Shown: piece after piece, positions 26,277-35,744 of the stretch
Layout of the letters: each line of letters starts with the position of its first letter
Position numbering within the stretch: position 1 is the stretch's first letter
NCBI RefSeq assembly: GCF_016862175.1
Contig: NZ_BOML01000012.1
Coordinates: forward strand, 122,631 to 186,630
DNA from: Paractinoplanes durhamensis
GTDB lineage: Bacteria; Actinomycetota; Actinomycetes; Mycobacteriales; Micromonosporaceae
Direction of reading: 5' to 3'
Length of the DNA stretch: 64,000 nt
Notes under the pieces: generated by a model
What the model was told of the DNA's origin: nothing
What the model saw: only the letters and a program-made list of their open reading frames with translations
Database searches by the model: none
Position numbers and translations under genes: made by a program

Positions 26277-28105
26277 CGATCGAGGAGCAGGCCCGCGCGC
26301 AGTGGGCGGCGCTGATGGGTGGCGGCGGCGCCCAGGACCGCACGTCCGGCGAGCCGGTCGCGGCCGGCCTGCCCGCCCCGGCCGGCGTCAGCGCGGTGTC
26401 GGGGCGTGGCCAGGTGACCCTCCGGTGGGAGCCGGTGCCGGGGGCGATCGGCTACGCCGTGCACCGCGCCGAGTCCCGGTCCGGCCCGTTCACCGTCGTC
26501 GATCATGGCGGCGGTGACGTCCTGGCCGTCCCGCACGGCCCGTACACGGACACCACCGACGGCCGCGGCGGCTGGTATGCGGTCGCCGCGCTACGGACGG
26601 TCAACGCGATCGGCCCGCTGTCCGACCCGGTCCCGGTCACCGCCCATCCGGCGGTGCAGGTGCAGGGGGCGGCGCTCGGCACCCGGGTCGCGCCGAGCGG
26701 CCCGTACGGCGGCGGCCCGTCCCCGGCGGTCACCGTGACGGTCGGCGCGCAGGGCATGCCGTTGCACCGGATCTGGCAGGAGATGGTCGGCTCCGAACAC
26801 CTGAGCCACCTCCTGCAGACGGACACGACCGGCGGCCGCCCGATCGGCGCCGAACTCCGCGAAGCGCTGCGGCGGGTGCATGACGAGCTGGGGGTGCGGT
26901 CGGTGCGGGCGCACGCGATCCTCGGCGACGACCTGGCCATCTGCCGCGACGACGGCTTTGACTTCCGCCGGGTCGACGAGGTGTACGACACCGTCCTGTC
27001 CCTGGGCATGGTCCCGGTCGTCGAGTTCGGCTACATGCCCGGCGCCCTGGCCGCGGACCCGTCGGCGACGGTGTTCACCTACCGCGGCATCATCTCCCCA
27101 CCGGCCGACTGGTCCCGGTGGGCGGACCTGATCCGGGCGTTCACCGCCCACCTCGCCGACCGCTACGGCGTGGCGGAGTTACGGGCGCGGTGGCGGTTCG
27201 AGGTGTGGAACGAGCCGAACCTGTCGGTGTTCTGGTCCGGCACCCCCGCCGACTACTGGCGGCTCTACACCGAGGCCGCCCGGGCGATCAAGTCGGTCGA
27301 TCCGCAGCTGCGGGTGGGTGGCCCGGCGACCGCCGCGGTCGGCTGGATCGACGACCAGCTCCAGGTCGACGCCCCGGTCGACTTCCTGTCCACCCACGTC
27401 TACGGGACGCTGCCGCTGGACCTGCGGCCGTGGGCGGACGGCCGGCCGATCCTGTGGACCGAGTGGGGGGTGACCGCCACCCACGGCAGCGCCGTCAACG
27501 ATTCCGTGTTCGCGGCGGCGTTCCTGCTGTCCGGCATGCATTCGGCGGCCGGCCGCACCGCCGCCCTCGCACCGTGGGTGGCGTCGGATCATTTCGAGGA
27601 GCTGGGCCGCCCGCAGCGGCTGTTGCACGGCGGGTTCGGGCTGCTCACGGTCGGGAACCTGGCGAAGCCGAAGTTCTGGGCGCTGTGGCTGGCGCAGCGC
27701 CTCGGCGACGTCGAGTTGCCGGTGACGGTGTCCGGGGACGGCGGCGGCAGCCTGGTGCAGGCGTGGGCGTCGCGCTACCCGGACGGCGGGGTCGGGGTGC
27801 TGGTGTGGAACAGCACCCTCGACCAGAGCAAGACCGCCGGCTGCACGGAGCTGAACCGGCGGGTGCACCTGAACCCGGGCCTGCCCGGCCCGCACACGCT
27901 GCGGTTGTGGCGGGTCGACGCCGTCCACGGCAACATCGCCGCCCACTGGCAGGGCGAGTGGCCGACCGATCAGGAGTGGGCGTCGTTGACGGCGGCGGAC
28001 GTGCTGCCGGAGGCCGCACCGGCCCGCCGCCTCGGACCGGGCGAGCAGGTCACCGTCGACCTGCCCAACCCGGGTATCGCGTTCGTGGAGATCCGGCCGG
28101 CTTGA
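26273..28105 (+). CDS. GH39-family glycosidase with N-terminal FN3-like domain
   Basis: A protein of 610 residues, overlapping the preceding gene by 4 bases. Residues about 35-125 form an FN3-like domain. The TIM barrel follows, with VWNEPNLSVFW holding the acid/base Glu 314 and ILWTEWG the nucleophile Glu 397, as in clan GH-A family 39 (xylosidase/iduronidase). A beta-rich C-terminal domain completes the protein. There is no signal peptide, so it probably acts on imported oligosaccharides. Last gene of the LacI operon. Confidence 0.8.
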   Translation: MTIEEQARAQWAALMGGGGAQDRTSGEPVAAGLPAPAGVSAVSGRGQVTLRWEPVPGAIGYAVHRAESRSGPFTVVDHGGGDVLAVPHGPYTDTTDGRGGWYAVAALRTVNAIGPLSDPVPVTAHPAVQVQGAALGTRVAPSGPYGGGPSPAVTVTVGAQGMPLHRIWQEMVGSEHLSHLLQTDTTGGRPIGAELREALRRVHDELGVRSVRAHAILGDDLAICRDDGFDFRRVDEVYDTVLSLGMVPVVEFGYMPGALAADPSATVFTYRGIISPPADWSRWADLIRAFTAHLADRYGVAELRARWRFEVWNEPNLSVFWSGTPADYWRLYTEAARAIKSVDPQLRVGGPATAAVGWIDDQLQVDAPVDFLSTHVYGTLPLDLRPWADGRPILWTEWGVTATHGSAVNDSVFAAAFLLSGMHSAAGRTAALAPWVASDHFEELGRPQRLLHGGFGLLTVGNLAKPKFWALWLAQRLGDVELPVTVSGDGGGSLVQAWASRYPDGGVGVLVWNSTLDQSKTAGCTELNRRVHLNPGLPGPHTLRLWRVDAVHGNIAAHWQGEWPTDQEWASLTAADVLPEAAPARRLGPGEQVTVDLPNPGIAFVEIRPA

Positions 28106-28109
28106 GAGG

Positions 28110-29327
28110 TCAGGGGGCGTCCGGTCCGGCCGGGCGCCAGCCGCGGCGGCGGCCCTGGCGGATGATGACGGCGGCGATGCCGATCAGCAGCACCAGGCCG
28201 CCGCCGATCCCGGCGAACAGCAACGCCGCGTCCTGCGCCTTCGCCCGCCGGGCGGCGAGGGCCTCGGCGGCCGGGTCGTTCGGGCTCATCACCACCGGAG
28301 CCACCGACTCGTGCACGCCCGGCCCGAGGGTTTCGGTCAGCGCACGGTACGGGTTGAGCAGCCCGGCACCGTACTCGTCGCTGCGGGACCCGCCCGGCGC
28401 CGGGTCGGCGGTCGCCTGCATGCGCCGCAGCACCTGATCGGGGCTCAGCCCGGGGAACTTCTGCAGCAGCAGCGCCGCGGTCGCCGACACGAACGGCGCG
28501 GAGAAACTGGTGCCCTGCTGGTTCTCGTGGCCCTGACCGCGGGCCGCGACCGTCACCGGTTTGCCGTAGGCGACCAGGTCGACGTAGTCGCCGTGCTGGG
28601 AGAAATCGGCCAGCTCCCCGGACGAGTCGACCGCGCCGACCCCGATGACGCCGTCGTCGTCGGCCGGATAGGGCGTCGGGTTGCCCTCCTTGGCGTGGTT
28701 GCCGACCGCGGCGACCACCACCACCCCTTTGTCGTGGGCGCGTTTGACGGCCGCCGCGACCTGGTCGTTCGGGTCGGTCATCACCAGCGAGAGATTGATC
28801 ACCTGGGCGCGGCCCTCGTCGACCGCCCAGTTGATGGCCTGCGCGAACTGCGCCGGCGAACCACGGTCCCCGACCGCCTTGCCGTCGATCTCCTGCTGCT
28901 CGCTGATCCGCACCGGCACGATCGTCACCCCGGGGGCGAGGCCCTGGAATCCGGTCTCGCCGACCGGCTGCGCGGCGATCACGCTGGCCACCCCGGTGCC
29001 GTGCCCGACGCAGTCCTGCTTCGAGTCGGTGTCCTTGTGCAGGAAATCCTTGCCGTCGTCGACGTGGCCCCTGAGCTGTGGATGCCCGGCGTCCACTCCG
29101 GAGTCGATGACCGCGACCCGCACCCCTTGACCGGTGGCGAACTCAGCGATCCGCTTCGGCCCGTAGACCAGGTCTTCGAGGGGGGTGCCCTTGAAGACCT
29201 CCGCCGCCTTCGGTGCCGTGTCACACACGTTCGCGGCCCACGCCGCCGGTGCCGGCAGCACCAGCAGCACCACCACGCCCGCACCCGCCGCCCAAGCTCC
29301 CCTGCGCACCACTGTCCCCCGTTCCAA
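28110..29327 (-). CDS. mycP: Type VII secretion-associated mycosin (S8 serine protease)
   Basis: A protein of 405 residues. A signal peptide spans about 1-32. The subtilisin triad is Asp 75 (VAVIDSGVDAGHP), His 109 (DCVGHGTGVAS) and Ser 274 (QGTSFSAPF). A C-terminal membrane helix (about 366-388) and basic tail anchor it, the standard mycosin layout. Mycosins process or stabilise ESX/type VII secretion. No other secretion component lies in the window, so it is an orphan here. Confidence 0.85.
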   Translation of the reverse strand: MERGTVVRRGAWAAGAGVVVLLVLPAPAAWAANVCDTAPKAAEVFKGTPLEDLVYGPKRIAEFATGQGVRVAVIDSGVDAGHPQLRGHVDDGKDFLHKDTDSKQDCVGHGTGVASVIAAQPVGETGFQGLAPGVTIVPVRISEQQEIDGKAVGDRGSPAQFAQAINWAVDEGRAQVINLSLVMTDPNDQVAAAVKRAHDKGVVVVAAVGNHAKEGNPTPYPADDDGVIGVGAVDSSGELADFSQHGDYVDLVAYGKPVTVAARGQGHENQQGTSFSAPFVSATAALLLQKFPGLSPDQVLRRMQATADPAPGGSRSDEYGAGLLNPYRALTETLGPGVHESVAPVVMSPNDPAAEALAARRAKAQDAALLFAGIGGGLVLLIGIAAVIIRQGRRRGWRPAGPDAP

Positions 29328-29394
29328 CGATTCCGGTGGATGGTACCGAGGGGGTGCGACACCCGGTTGTGCCCGCCCACGACCCCCGGTTAGG

Positions 29395-29531
29395 TTGTGG
29401 GCACCAATCTGCGGCGTCGTGAGGGAAACCGGTGAAAGTCCGGTGCGGTCGCGCCACTGTGAACGGGAACGTTTTCCCGTGAGTCAGGACGCTCGCGCGC
29501 CGCAGCCTGCACAACGGGACGCGTCATCCCG
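29395..29531 (+). ncRNA. Cobalamin riboswitch
   Basis: The leader of cbtBA contains the B12 core: GAAACCGGTGAAAGTCCGG (29425-29443) and GCCACTG (29453-29459), then a GGGAA/TTCCC hairpin and GAGTCAGGA. Helix CTGCGGCG (29409-29416) pairs with CGCCGCAG (29498-29505) and closes the core. A short hairpin, CGGGA/TCCCG (29515-29531), ends just before the AAGGAGGT ribosome site, so control is probably translational: B12 bound means cbtBA off. Confidence 0.9.
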
Positions 29532-29550
29532 CAAGGAGGTTTCTCGAGCC

Positions 29551-29754
29551 ATGCCACACACCCAGACGGTCCGCCCGATCAGCACCCCCGCGATCTCCCG
29601 GCGACTGCTGCTCACCGCGCTCACCGTGGTCGCCCTGATGCTGCTGATCAGCTACCTGGTCGCGTTCGACCAGGGTGCGGTGTCCCGCAGCGGGATGTAC
29701 CTTCACGAGCTCATGCACGACGGCCGGCACCTCCTCGGTGTCCCGTGTCACTGA
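29551..29754 (+). CDS. cbtB: CbtB, cobalt transporter small subunit
   Basis: A protein of 67 residues with one membrane helix (about 23-42) and a His-rich tail LHELMHDGRHLLGVPCH that probably captures cobalt, as in CbtB. It is preceded by AAGGAGGT and overlaps the cbtA start by 10 bases. It works with CbtA to bring cobalt in for B12 synthesis. Confidence 0.9.
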   Translation: MPHTQTVRPISTPAISRRLLLTALTVVALMLLISYLVAFDQGAVSRSGMYLHELMHDGRHLLGVPCH

Positions 29755-30509
29755 GCGCCACCGGAAAAGCGCCGACCTACGGCGCCCTGCTGCTCCGGGG
29801 CCTGCTCGCCGGCCTGATCGCCGGCCTGCTGGCGGGTGTGTTCGCCTACACCGTGGGAGAACCCAAGGTCGACGCGGCCATCGCCATCGAGGAGGCCAAC
29901 GCGCACGCCGCCGGTGCGGCCGCCGACGGCCACCACGACGAGGAACTCGTCGGCCGCGACGGGCAGAAGGGCGGCCTGTTCCTGGCCACCGGCCTGTACG
30001 GGGCGGCGATGGGTGGCCTGCTCGCCACCGCCTACACCGTCCTGCGCCGCCGGCTGCGCACCACCAGCGACACCCGCGCCGCTCTCGGCCTGGCCGGGGC
30101 GGCCCTGCTCGGCATCGTCCTCGTGCCGTACCTGAAATATCCGCCCAACCCGCCCGCGGTCGGCAACCCGGACACGATCAACCAGCGCACCATCAGCTAC
30201 CTGGCGATCGTCGTGATCGGCCTGGTCGCCGTGTGGGCCGGGGTGATCGCCGCCCGCACCCAGCCGGCCGAGTGGCGTCAGGCCCTCGCCGCCGCGGCCG
30301 GTTTCCTGATCGTCGTCGCCGTCGGCTACCTGCTGCTGCCGGCCATCGACGAGGTGCCCGACACGTTCCCGGCGACCCTGCTGTGGAACTTCCGGATCGC
30401 GTCGCTCGGCACCCAGGCCGTCATGTGGTCGGCCCTCGGCCTCGGCTTCGCCGCCCTGGCCACCCGCCCCGTGCGGGAGCAGGCGGCCCGCGAGGCCGTC
30501 ACCGTCTGA
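29745..30509 (+). CDS. cbtA: CbtA, cobalt transporter membrane subunit
   Basis: A protein of 254 residues starting GTG. Five or six membrane helices are expected. The N-terminus LLLRGLLAGLIAGLLAGVFA and a His-containing loop near residues 45-66 (HAAGAAADGHHDEE) fit CbtA. It is expressed under the upstream B12 riboswitch with cbtB. Confidence 0.9.
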   Translation: MSLSATGKAPTYGALLLRGLLAGLIAGLLAGVFAYTVGEPKVDAAIAIEEANAHAAGAAADGHHDEELVGRDGQKGGLFLATGLYGAAMGGLLATAYTVLRRRLRTTSDTRAALGLAGAALLGIVLVPYLKYPPNPPAVGNPDTINQRTISYLAIVVIGLVAVWAGVIAARTQPAEWRQALAAAAGFLIVVAVGYLLLPAIDEVPDTFPATLLWNFRIASLGTQAVMWSALGLGFAALATRPVREQAAREAVTV

Positions 30510-30533
30510 CGCACGAGACAGCGGCCGGTCGCC

Positions 30534-31304
30534 TCACCCGCGCCCGGCCGCCGCGGTGATCAGCACCGTGTGCTTCCGGACCCGGAAGACACCGTCCGCG
30601 GCGATCCGCTCCTCGACGATCGCCCGCGCCGCCGCCAGCTCCCCATCGCTCAGCGGGGACAGGGCCATGCTGCCCAGGTAGGCCAGGACCGGCCCGGCGT
30701 CCGGCACCGCCAGATCCCCCGGGAACTCCTCCACCCGCACATCCTGGAACGCCGCGGCGACCAGGCCGGGGCCGCTCTCCGCGGTGAAGTCGCTGACCGA
30801 GCGGCCCAGCATGATGTCGGGGCGGCCGATCCGCGTACCCAACTCGGTGATCTCCCGCATGTGCCCGCCGCCGTTCGTGGCCACCGCGAGGCGGCCGCCG
30901 GGCCGCGAGACCCGGGCGAACTCCCGCAGCACCGCCGCCGGGTCGTCGACGTGGTAGAGCATGTGGTTGGCGATCACCATGTCGAAACTGCCGTCCGCGA
31001 ACGGCAACGCCCCCGCGTCGCACCGGTGCACCGACGCCCCCGCGACACCCGCCAGCCGGTCGCACATCGCCGGCGAGGAATCCACCAGGGTCAGATCCAC
31101 GCCGCCGTGATCGAGATGCCGCCACAACTCCCCCGTGCCGGCCCCCACCTCCAGGACCCGGCCGGCCGGTGACAGCCGCCCGGCCAGCCACGAGAACCAC
31201 GTCTGCGGGTTCGTGCCGTAGGAGTGCAACGCCATCCGCGCGGTCAGATTGCCGGTGGAGCTCGCATACTGCTGCTCGGCGCGCGCCGAAGGTGTCGTCG
31301 TCAC
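30534..31304 (-). CDS. Class I SAM-dependent methyltransferase
   Basis: A protein of 256 residues. Motif I is VLEVGAGTGELWRHL (about 50-64); the post-I region LTLVDSSPAMCDRLAG and motif II-like SFDMVIANHMLYHVDD are in the right order for the UbiE-like group. Substrate unknown. It lies just downstream of, and on the same strand as, the alpha/beta hydrolase of the ArsR operon, with a 10-base gap, so it may belong to that transcript. Confidence 0.8.
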   Translation of the reverse strand: MTTTPSARAEQQYASSTGNLTARMALHSYGTNPQTWFSWLAGRLSPAGRVLEVGAGTGELWRHLDHGGVDLTLVDSSPAMCDRLAGVAGASVHRCDAGALPFADGSFDMVIANHMLYHVDDPAAVLREFARVSRPGGRLAVATNGGGHMREITELGTRIGRPDIMLGRSVSDFTAESGPGLVAAAFQDVRVEEFPGDLAVPDAGPVLAYLGSMALSPLSDGELAAARAIVEERIAADGVFRVRKHTVLITAAAGRG

Positions 31305-31314
31305 CGCCCGGATG

Positions 31315-32115
31315 CTAGCGAGGCACCGCCAGGAACTCCGTCACCGCCGGCGCCAGCACCGCCGGCTTCACGATGTGCGTCTGCCCCGGCAAGGTGCGGT
31401 AGTCGCCCTTCGCCAGCGCCTCGCTCCACGCCCGCGTCCCGTTGCGCATGTACGCCGGGCTCTTCCCGCCGTCCATCACCAGCGCCGGCACCGTCACCCC
31501 CGCCCACCGCGCCGCATCCAGGGGTTTCCCGCGCCCGGTGTCCCCGAGGATCCGCAGGTCGTACGGCAGCGTGTGCGCCACCGCCGTGATCTTCCGCCAC
31601 GGCGGCATCAACGGCATCACCGCCACCACGAACCCGGGCACCCCCACATGCTTCATGAACTTCTTCACCGCACCCGCCCGGTCACCGCGCGCCAGCAACG
31701 CCTCGGTGTCCGCGGTGAACGTCGCCTCCCGCGGCTCCCGGGTGCCGTCGACGATGAACGGCGGCTCATAGAGAACAACCCGGGTGATCCCCGGCAACCG
31801 GTTCGCGGCATCCGCGGCCAGCACCGCCCCCGACGACACCCCGAGCACCGGCGCCTCTCCACCCGCGGCGGCCAGCACCGCCGCGACATCCTCGATCTCC
31901 CACTCCACCGACCACGGCAGCGTGTCACCGCTCCCGCCACGCCCCCGACGGTCATACAGGTACACGGTGAAACTGTCGGCCAGCGCCGCCGCGATCCCCC
32001 GGGACGGCCCGCTGTCGCGATAACACATGGCGCCGTCGACGAAGATCAACGCCGGGCCCGACCCGACCGTCTCGTAAGCGATCACGGTGCCGTCGGCAGA
32101 GGTCACGGAAGGCAT
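31315..32115 (-). CDS. Alpha/beta hydrolase
   Basis: A protein of 266 residues. The nucleophile elbow is GVSSGAVLA (about 93-101). An acid is likely in LVMDGGKSP, and the catalytic His in GQTHIVKPAVL near the C-terminus. It is cytoplasmic and lies directly after the SRPBCC gene with a 3-base gap in an ArsR-controlled operon. Confidence 0.8.
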   Translation of the reverse strand: MPSVTSADGTVIAYETVGSGPALIFVDGAMCYRDSGPSRGIAAALADSFTVYLYDRRGRGGSGDTLPWSVEWEIEDVAAVLAAAGGEAPVLGVSSGAVLAADAANRLPGITRVVLYEPPFIVDGTREPREATFTADTEALLARGDRAGAVKKFMKHVGVPGFVVAVMPLMPPWRKITAVAHTLPYDLRILGDTGRGKPLDAARWAGVTVPALVMDGGKSPAYMRNGTRAWSEALAKGDYRTLPGQTHIVKPAVLAPAVTEFLAVPR

Positions 32116-32118
32116 GAT

Positions 32119-32811
32119 TCAGGTCCCTTCACGGAGAAACGCGGCCCAATCGGTCGGATCGTCGCCGAACAACTCATGGCTGACGACCATCGCCCCATGG
32201 AAACCCCGCAAAAACCGATAGAAGCCGATTGATGTACGCACCCCCAGCGTGTGCGCATTCACGAAGAACACCTCACCGCCCGCCGCCGGGTCACCGATCC
32301 GCGGCGACGGTCCGACGCCGAGCTTCTTGTACAGCGCGGCCCACGCGGCCGGCCAGTCCGCGACCGGCGGCCCGAACACGGTCACCGGCGTCGCCGCCCG
32401 CCCCGGGAAGAACCGCAAATACTCCACCAGGGTCGCGAAGAACATCGCGTTGCCCCACTGCATCGCCTCGAACTCGCCGGCCCAGTCATCCCCCGGCAGG
32501 AACCCGCTGTTGACCACCCGCAGCACCGTCGCCGACCGGTCCCGGCCCTCGATCAGGAACTCGTTCGCCACGAACCGCCCGTCCGCCGCCGGCGCACCCC
32601 CGAACGCGAAATGCCGCGGCTCGTCCCGGCTGGTCACCGTGCCCGCCGGGATCCACCCGTCGCCGAAATCGGTGCGCACCACATCCCCGTCGACCTCGGT
32701 GCGCCCCACGAACCACGAGGTGATCCCCGGCCCGGTCGCGATCGCCGCCCACACCTGCTCCGGGGTGGCCTCGACGACCGCCTCGTGCCGGGACTCGAAT
32801 TCCTTACCCAT
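32119..32811 (-). CDS. SRPBCC/AHSA1-like protein
   Basis: A protein of 230 residues starting [21 protein letters not shown], typical of the AHSA1 branch of the START superfamily, with ITSWFVGRTEVDG and FGDGWIPAGTV following. These proteins are commonly paired with an ArsR-type regulator, as here, where its start overlaps the arsR 3' end by 8 bases. It probably binds a hydrophobic ligand. Confidence 0.8.
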   Translation of the reverse strand: MGKEFESRHEAVVEATPEQVWAAIATGPGITSWFVGRTEVDGDVVRTDFGDGWIPAGTVTSRDEPRHFAFGGAPAADGRFVANEFLIEGRDRSATVLRVVNSGFLPGDDWAGEFEAMQWGNAMFFATLVEYLRFFPGRAATPVTVFGPPVADWPAAWAALYKKLGVGPSPRIGDPAAGGEVFFVNAHTLGVRTSIGFYRFLRGFHGAMVVSHELFGDDPTDWAAFLREGT

Positions 32812-33397
32812 CCGAACGCTCCGAAAGAGAATCGGTGGCCGGGTGCACCGCCACCACCAGTCGATGCTTACGGCCGTCCGCGCTGTGGTATTTCGCCAGC
32901 AGCTGCGTCACCGACGCGGTCAGCTCCTCGGCGAACGCCGCCCGGTCGGCCGGCGACGCGAACCGGACCTCCCCGTCCATCGCATACGTCGCGACCCGCT
33001 GCTTCGCCTGCCCCGCCCCGGTGATCAACGACCCGACATCCCGGACCAGCCGCCCCGCCAGGGCGAGGAGCCAGCGCGCCGACAACCGGTCCGGCGCCCG
33101 ACCCGGATCGGGCGCCACCGCCGCCATCGCCGCCGGGGAGATCACATACGACGCGGCCGTCGCCTGCATCAGCCGCTCCGTCACGTTGCCCTTACGGCGC
33201 TCCTCGACCAGCTCGATCAGCCCGTGCTGCTCGAGCGTCCGCAGATGGTAGTTGACCTTCTGCCGGGGCAGGCCGACCTTGCCGGCCAGCATCGTGGCCG
33301 ACCCCGGCACCGCCAGCTCGGCCAGCAGCCGGCTGCGGATGGGGTCGAGACTGACCTCGGCGGCGGCCGGGTCCTCGATCACTGCGACGTCGTGCAT
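32804..33397 (-). CDS. ArsR-type transcriptional regulator
   Basis: A protein of 197 residues from the ATG at 33397. The winged helix is at about 14-75 ([20 protein letters not shown] and [17 protein letters not shown]). It lacks a Cys-rich metal site and so is probably not a metal sensor. It heads the arsR-SRPBCC-hydrolase operon and is divergent from the phosphotransferase gene with an operator-like palindrome between. Confidence 0.85.
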   Translation of the reverse strand: MHDVAVIEDPAAAEVSLDPIRSRLLAELAVPGSATMLAGKVGLPRQKVNYHLRTLEQHGLIELVEERRKGNVTERLMQATAASYVISPAAMAAVAPDPGRAPDRLSARWLLALAGRLVRDVGSLITGAGQAKQRVATYAMDGEVRFASPADRAAFAEELTASVTQLLAKYHSADGRKHRLVVAVHPATDSLSERSDG

Positions 33398-33414
33398 GGC
33401 CCCACCCTCCCACC

Positions 33415-33430
33415 GACAAATAAATTTGTC
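33415..33430. promoter_or_regulatory. Palindromic operator candidate
   Basis: GACAAAT-AA-ATTTGTC, an AT-rich perfect inverted repeat 17 bases before the arsR-like start and 19 before the divergent gene. It probably binds the regulator. Confidence 0.6.
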
Positions 33431-33449
33431 CAGAGGTAAGATCAGCCCC

Positions 33450-34493
33450 GTGACAACGGGGATCGAACACCTCCTGCAACCCGGCTGGACCGCCGACGAA
33501 CTCACCCACAGCAAAGCCAACGAAGTCACCGGCGGCGTCTGGCGCATCCACCGCGACCACGACACCGCCATCCTCAAAATCGCCACCGCCCACCGCGACG
33601 GCGCCGCCCCGCACCTCGCCGCCAGCACCGACCCCGGCCACTTCAACTACTGGCGCCGCGAACCCGAGGCCTACGCCGCCGCCCTCCCCACCACCGCCTT
33701 CCCGACCATCAGCGCCCCACGCCTGCACGCCCTCGACGACCACGGCGACCACATCGCCATGTGGCTCGAAGACGTCCACGGCACCCCCGGCCGGCACAGC
33801 ACCCCCACCCAGCTCGCCGACCTCGCCCACCGCCTCGGCACCGCCCAGGCCACCCACCTCGGCAACCCACCCGCCGCCCCCTGGTTCCCCCGCGACTGGC
33901 TACGCGACTACACCCTCGCCCAGCCCCACACCACCGACCCCGACTTCGACCACCCGGTCGCCGTCGCCACCTGGCCACCCGCCCTCCGCCAAGCCCTGCA
34001 CCGCCTCTGGACCCACCGCCACGACCTGCTCGCCCTCGCCGACCAACTCCCCCGCACCCTCTGCCACCACGACGTCTGGCCGATGAACGTCATCCACACC
34101 GACCACGGCCCCGCCCTGCTCGACTGGTCCTTCCCCGGCCCCGGCGCCATCGGCGAGGACGCCGCCAACCTCGCCCTCGACACCTTCTTCGACGGCCTCA
34201 TCGACCTCACCCACCTCGACGAGGTCCTCACCACCGTCACCACCGCCTACGCCGACGGCATGGCCGGCGCCCTCGACCCGGCCCTGGTCACCCACGCCAT
34301 CAAGACCACCGGGGCCGCCAAATACTTCTGGCTGGCCCCCGTGATGCTGATGCGAGCCGAAACCCCCCGCCCCGGCAAAGCCGCCTACGACACCCGCGAC
34401 CTCGAAGCCACCTTCACCGGCCGCGCCCCCGTCCTGGCCGTAGCAGCCCGATGGGCCGACGAAGCCCTGACCCAGTCCCCGATCGCCTGGTAA
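33450..34493 (+). CDS. APH-family phosphotransferase
   Basis: A protein of 347 residues starting GTG at 33450. It has the kinase-like catalytic motif [12 protein letters not shown] (catalytic Asp and Asn) and the metal site [19 protein letters not shown]. The family phosphorylates aminoglycosides, choline or other small molecules; the substrate is unclear. Third positions are almost entirely C, a stronger bias than in its neighbours. Confidence 0.8.
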   Translation: MTTGIEHLLQPGWTADELTHSKANEVTGGVWRIHRDHDTAILKIATAHRDGAAPHLAASTDPGHFNYWRREPEAYAAALPTTAFPTISAPRLHALDDHGDHIAMWLEDVHGTPGRHSTPTQLADLAHRLGTAQATHLGNPPAAPWFPRDWLRDYTLAQPHTTDPDFDHPVAVATWPPALRQALHRLWTHRHDLLALADQLPRTLCHHDVWPMNVIHTDHGPALLDWSFPGPGAIGEDAANLALDTFFDGLIDLTHLDEVLTTVTTAYADGMAGALDPALVTHAIKTTGAAKYFWLAPVMLMRAETPRPGKAAYDTRDLEATFTGRAPVLAVAARWADEALTQSPIAW

Positions 34494-34688
34494 CGACCCA
34501 CCTCAGGCCGAAACCGGCTTTTCGCATCCGAGCGGCACCAGGACCCCGCTACACCGGCCGCGGTCACCGTGCGGCACGGCCAGGGCCAGCGGCACCCGAA
34601 GAGACTGCGGACGCAGATCGCGCACCGATGAGATTTCCACGCCGCGCCGGTCTGTACGGATGAGATCGACTTACGAGAGGCTGGCAGG

Positions 34689-35273
34689 ATGCGGAAACTG
34701 ACCTTCGGCATGAATGTGACCCTGGACGGCTACATCGCCGCACCCGGCGACGACCTCGGCTGGAGCGGAGGCGACGGACCGGACGAATCGGCGAACGACG
34801 AGCTCTTCCAGTGGTGGTCCGACCGGGTGGCCGCGACGGCGACGGCGCTCTACGGCCGCAAGCTGTGGGAGGCGATGAGCTCCCACTGGCCGACCGCCGA
34901 CCAGCGGCCCGGCGCCACCAAGGCCGAGATCGACTACGCCCGCCGCTGGCGCGACATGCCGAAGGTCGTGTTCTCCTCCACGATCGACAAGGTCGACTGG
35001 AACACCCGCCTCGTCAGCGGCGACCCGGTCGCCGAGATCACCCGCCTCAAGACCGAGAACGCCGGCCCGATGGACGTCGTCGGCGCAACACTCGCCGCGG
35101 CCGCCATGAGGGCCGGCCTGATCGACGAGTACGTCCTGGTCACCCACCCGGTCCTGGTCGGCGCAGGCACGCCGTTCTTCACCGCACTGGACAGCTGGGT
35201 GAAGCTGAGCCTGGTCGAGACCCGGACCTTCCCCGGCGGCATCCTGCTGACCCGCTACGAGACAAGACGATAA
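34689..35273 (+). CDS. Dihydrofolate-reductase-family protein (RibD C-terminal type)
   Basis: A protein of 194 residues starting MRKLTFGMNVTLDGYIAAPG. FGxNVTLDGYI, LYGRKLWEAM, KVVFSST and the late HPVLVGAGTPFF are the usual landmarks of the RibD_C/YwjB-type reductases. It probably uses NADPH on a pyrimidine or pterin-like substrate. It stands alone behind a 195-bp gap that contains a weak GCCG-AAAC-CGGC hairpin with TTTT. Confidence 0.8.
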   Translation: MRKLTFGMNVTLDGYIAAPGDDLGWSGGDGPDESANDELFQWWSDRVAATATALYGRKLWEAMSSHWPTADQRPGATKAEIDYARRWRDMPKVVFSSTIDKVDWNTRLVSGDPVAEITRLKTENAGPMDVVGATLAAAAMRAGLIDEYVLVTHPVLVGAGTPFFTALDSWVKLSLVETRTFPGGILLTRYETRR

Positions 35274-35483
35274 GCACGCGGTCGACCGCCGCGGCGACAC
35301 ACCGCCGGTCCTCGTAGCCCCACGGACAGAGCCCCACCCTGGGCACCGCGCCCTCAACCGTCCAGATCGCGGTGCCCAGGCTCGGGCAGCATCACGAAGC
35401 GCGGATCGTCGCGCAGCAGGACGTCAGCCGTCGAGGTCGTCACGCCCGCGGGCGTCCGAATACGACGTCACCGCGCGCACCCC

Positions 35484-35589
35484 GTCATTCGAGAGCCCGC
35501 CGGTGGCGAGGCTCCGCCGGTCGAGCCGGCGACCGAGTCATTCGAGAGCGCGCCCGCGGCGAGGCTCCGCCGGTCGAGCCGGCGACCGA
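35484..35589. repeat. Two tandem copies of a 53-bp repeat
   Basis: Copies 35484-35536 and 35537-35589 differ at only three positions. Each starts GTCATTCGAGAGC and contains the hairpin CGCCGG-TCGAG-CCGGCG. Confidence 0.9.
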
Positions 35590-35729
35590 CTAGCCGCTCG
35601 CCCGACCCCCACCCCGACGACGCCGTCCCCGAAAGCACGGCCGCCCGGAAATCAAAAGGTGGCTGGTCGTTGATTCCTTTTTGGTTTGTTGGGTTCGAGC
35701 GTGCCCGAGTGGCGTAGCGCACGTCGCGT

Positions 35730-35744
35730 AGAGCGTCCTAGGAT
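35730..35744 (+). promoter_or_regulatory. AGAGCGTCCTAGGAT element, copy 1
   Basis: Identical to 51451-51465; the last 11 bases also occur at 58070-58080. TAGGAT resembles an actinobacterial -10 hexamer, placed 75 bases before the coiled-coil gene. Confidence 0.5.

Noticed and set aside
28110..29327. A type VII secretion locus around the mycosin
   Set aside because: No EccB-E, WXG100 or EspG-like gene is next to it, so only the protease is reported.
35468..35722. 84-codon minus-strand frame across the 53-bp repeats
   Set aside because: It only translates the non-coding repeat; no start signal or family.
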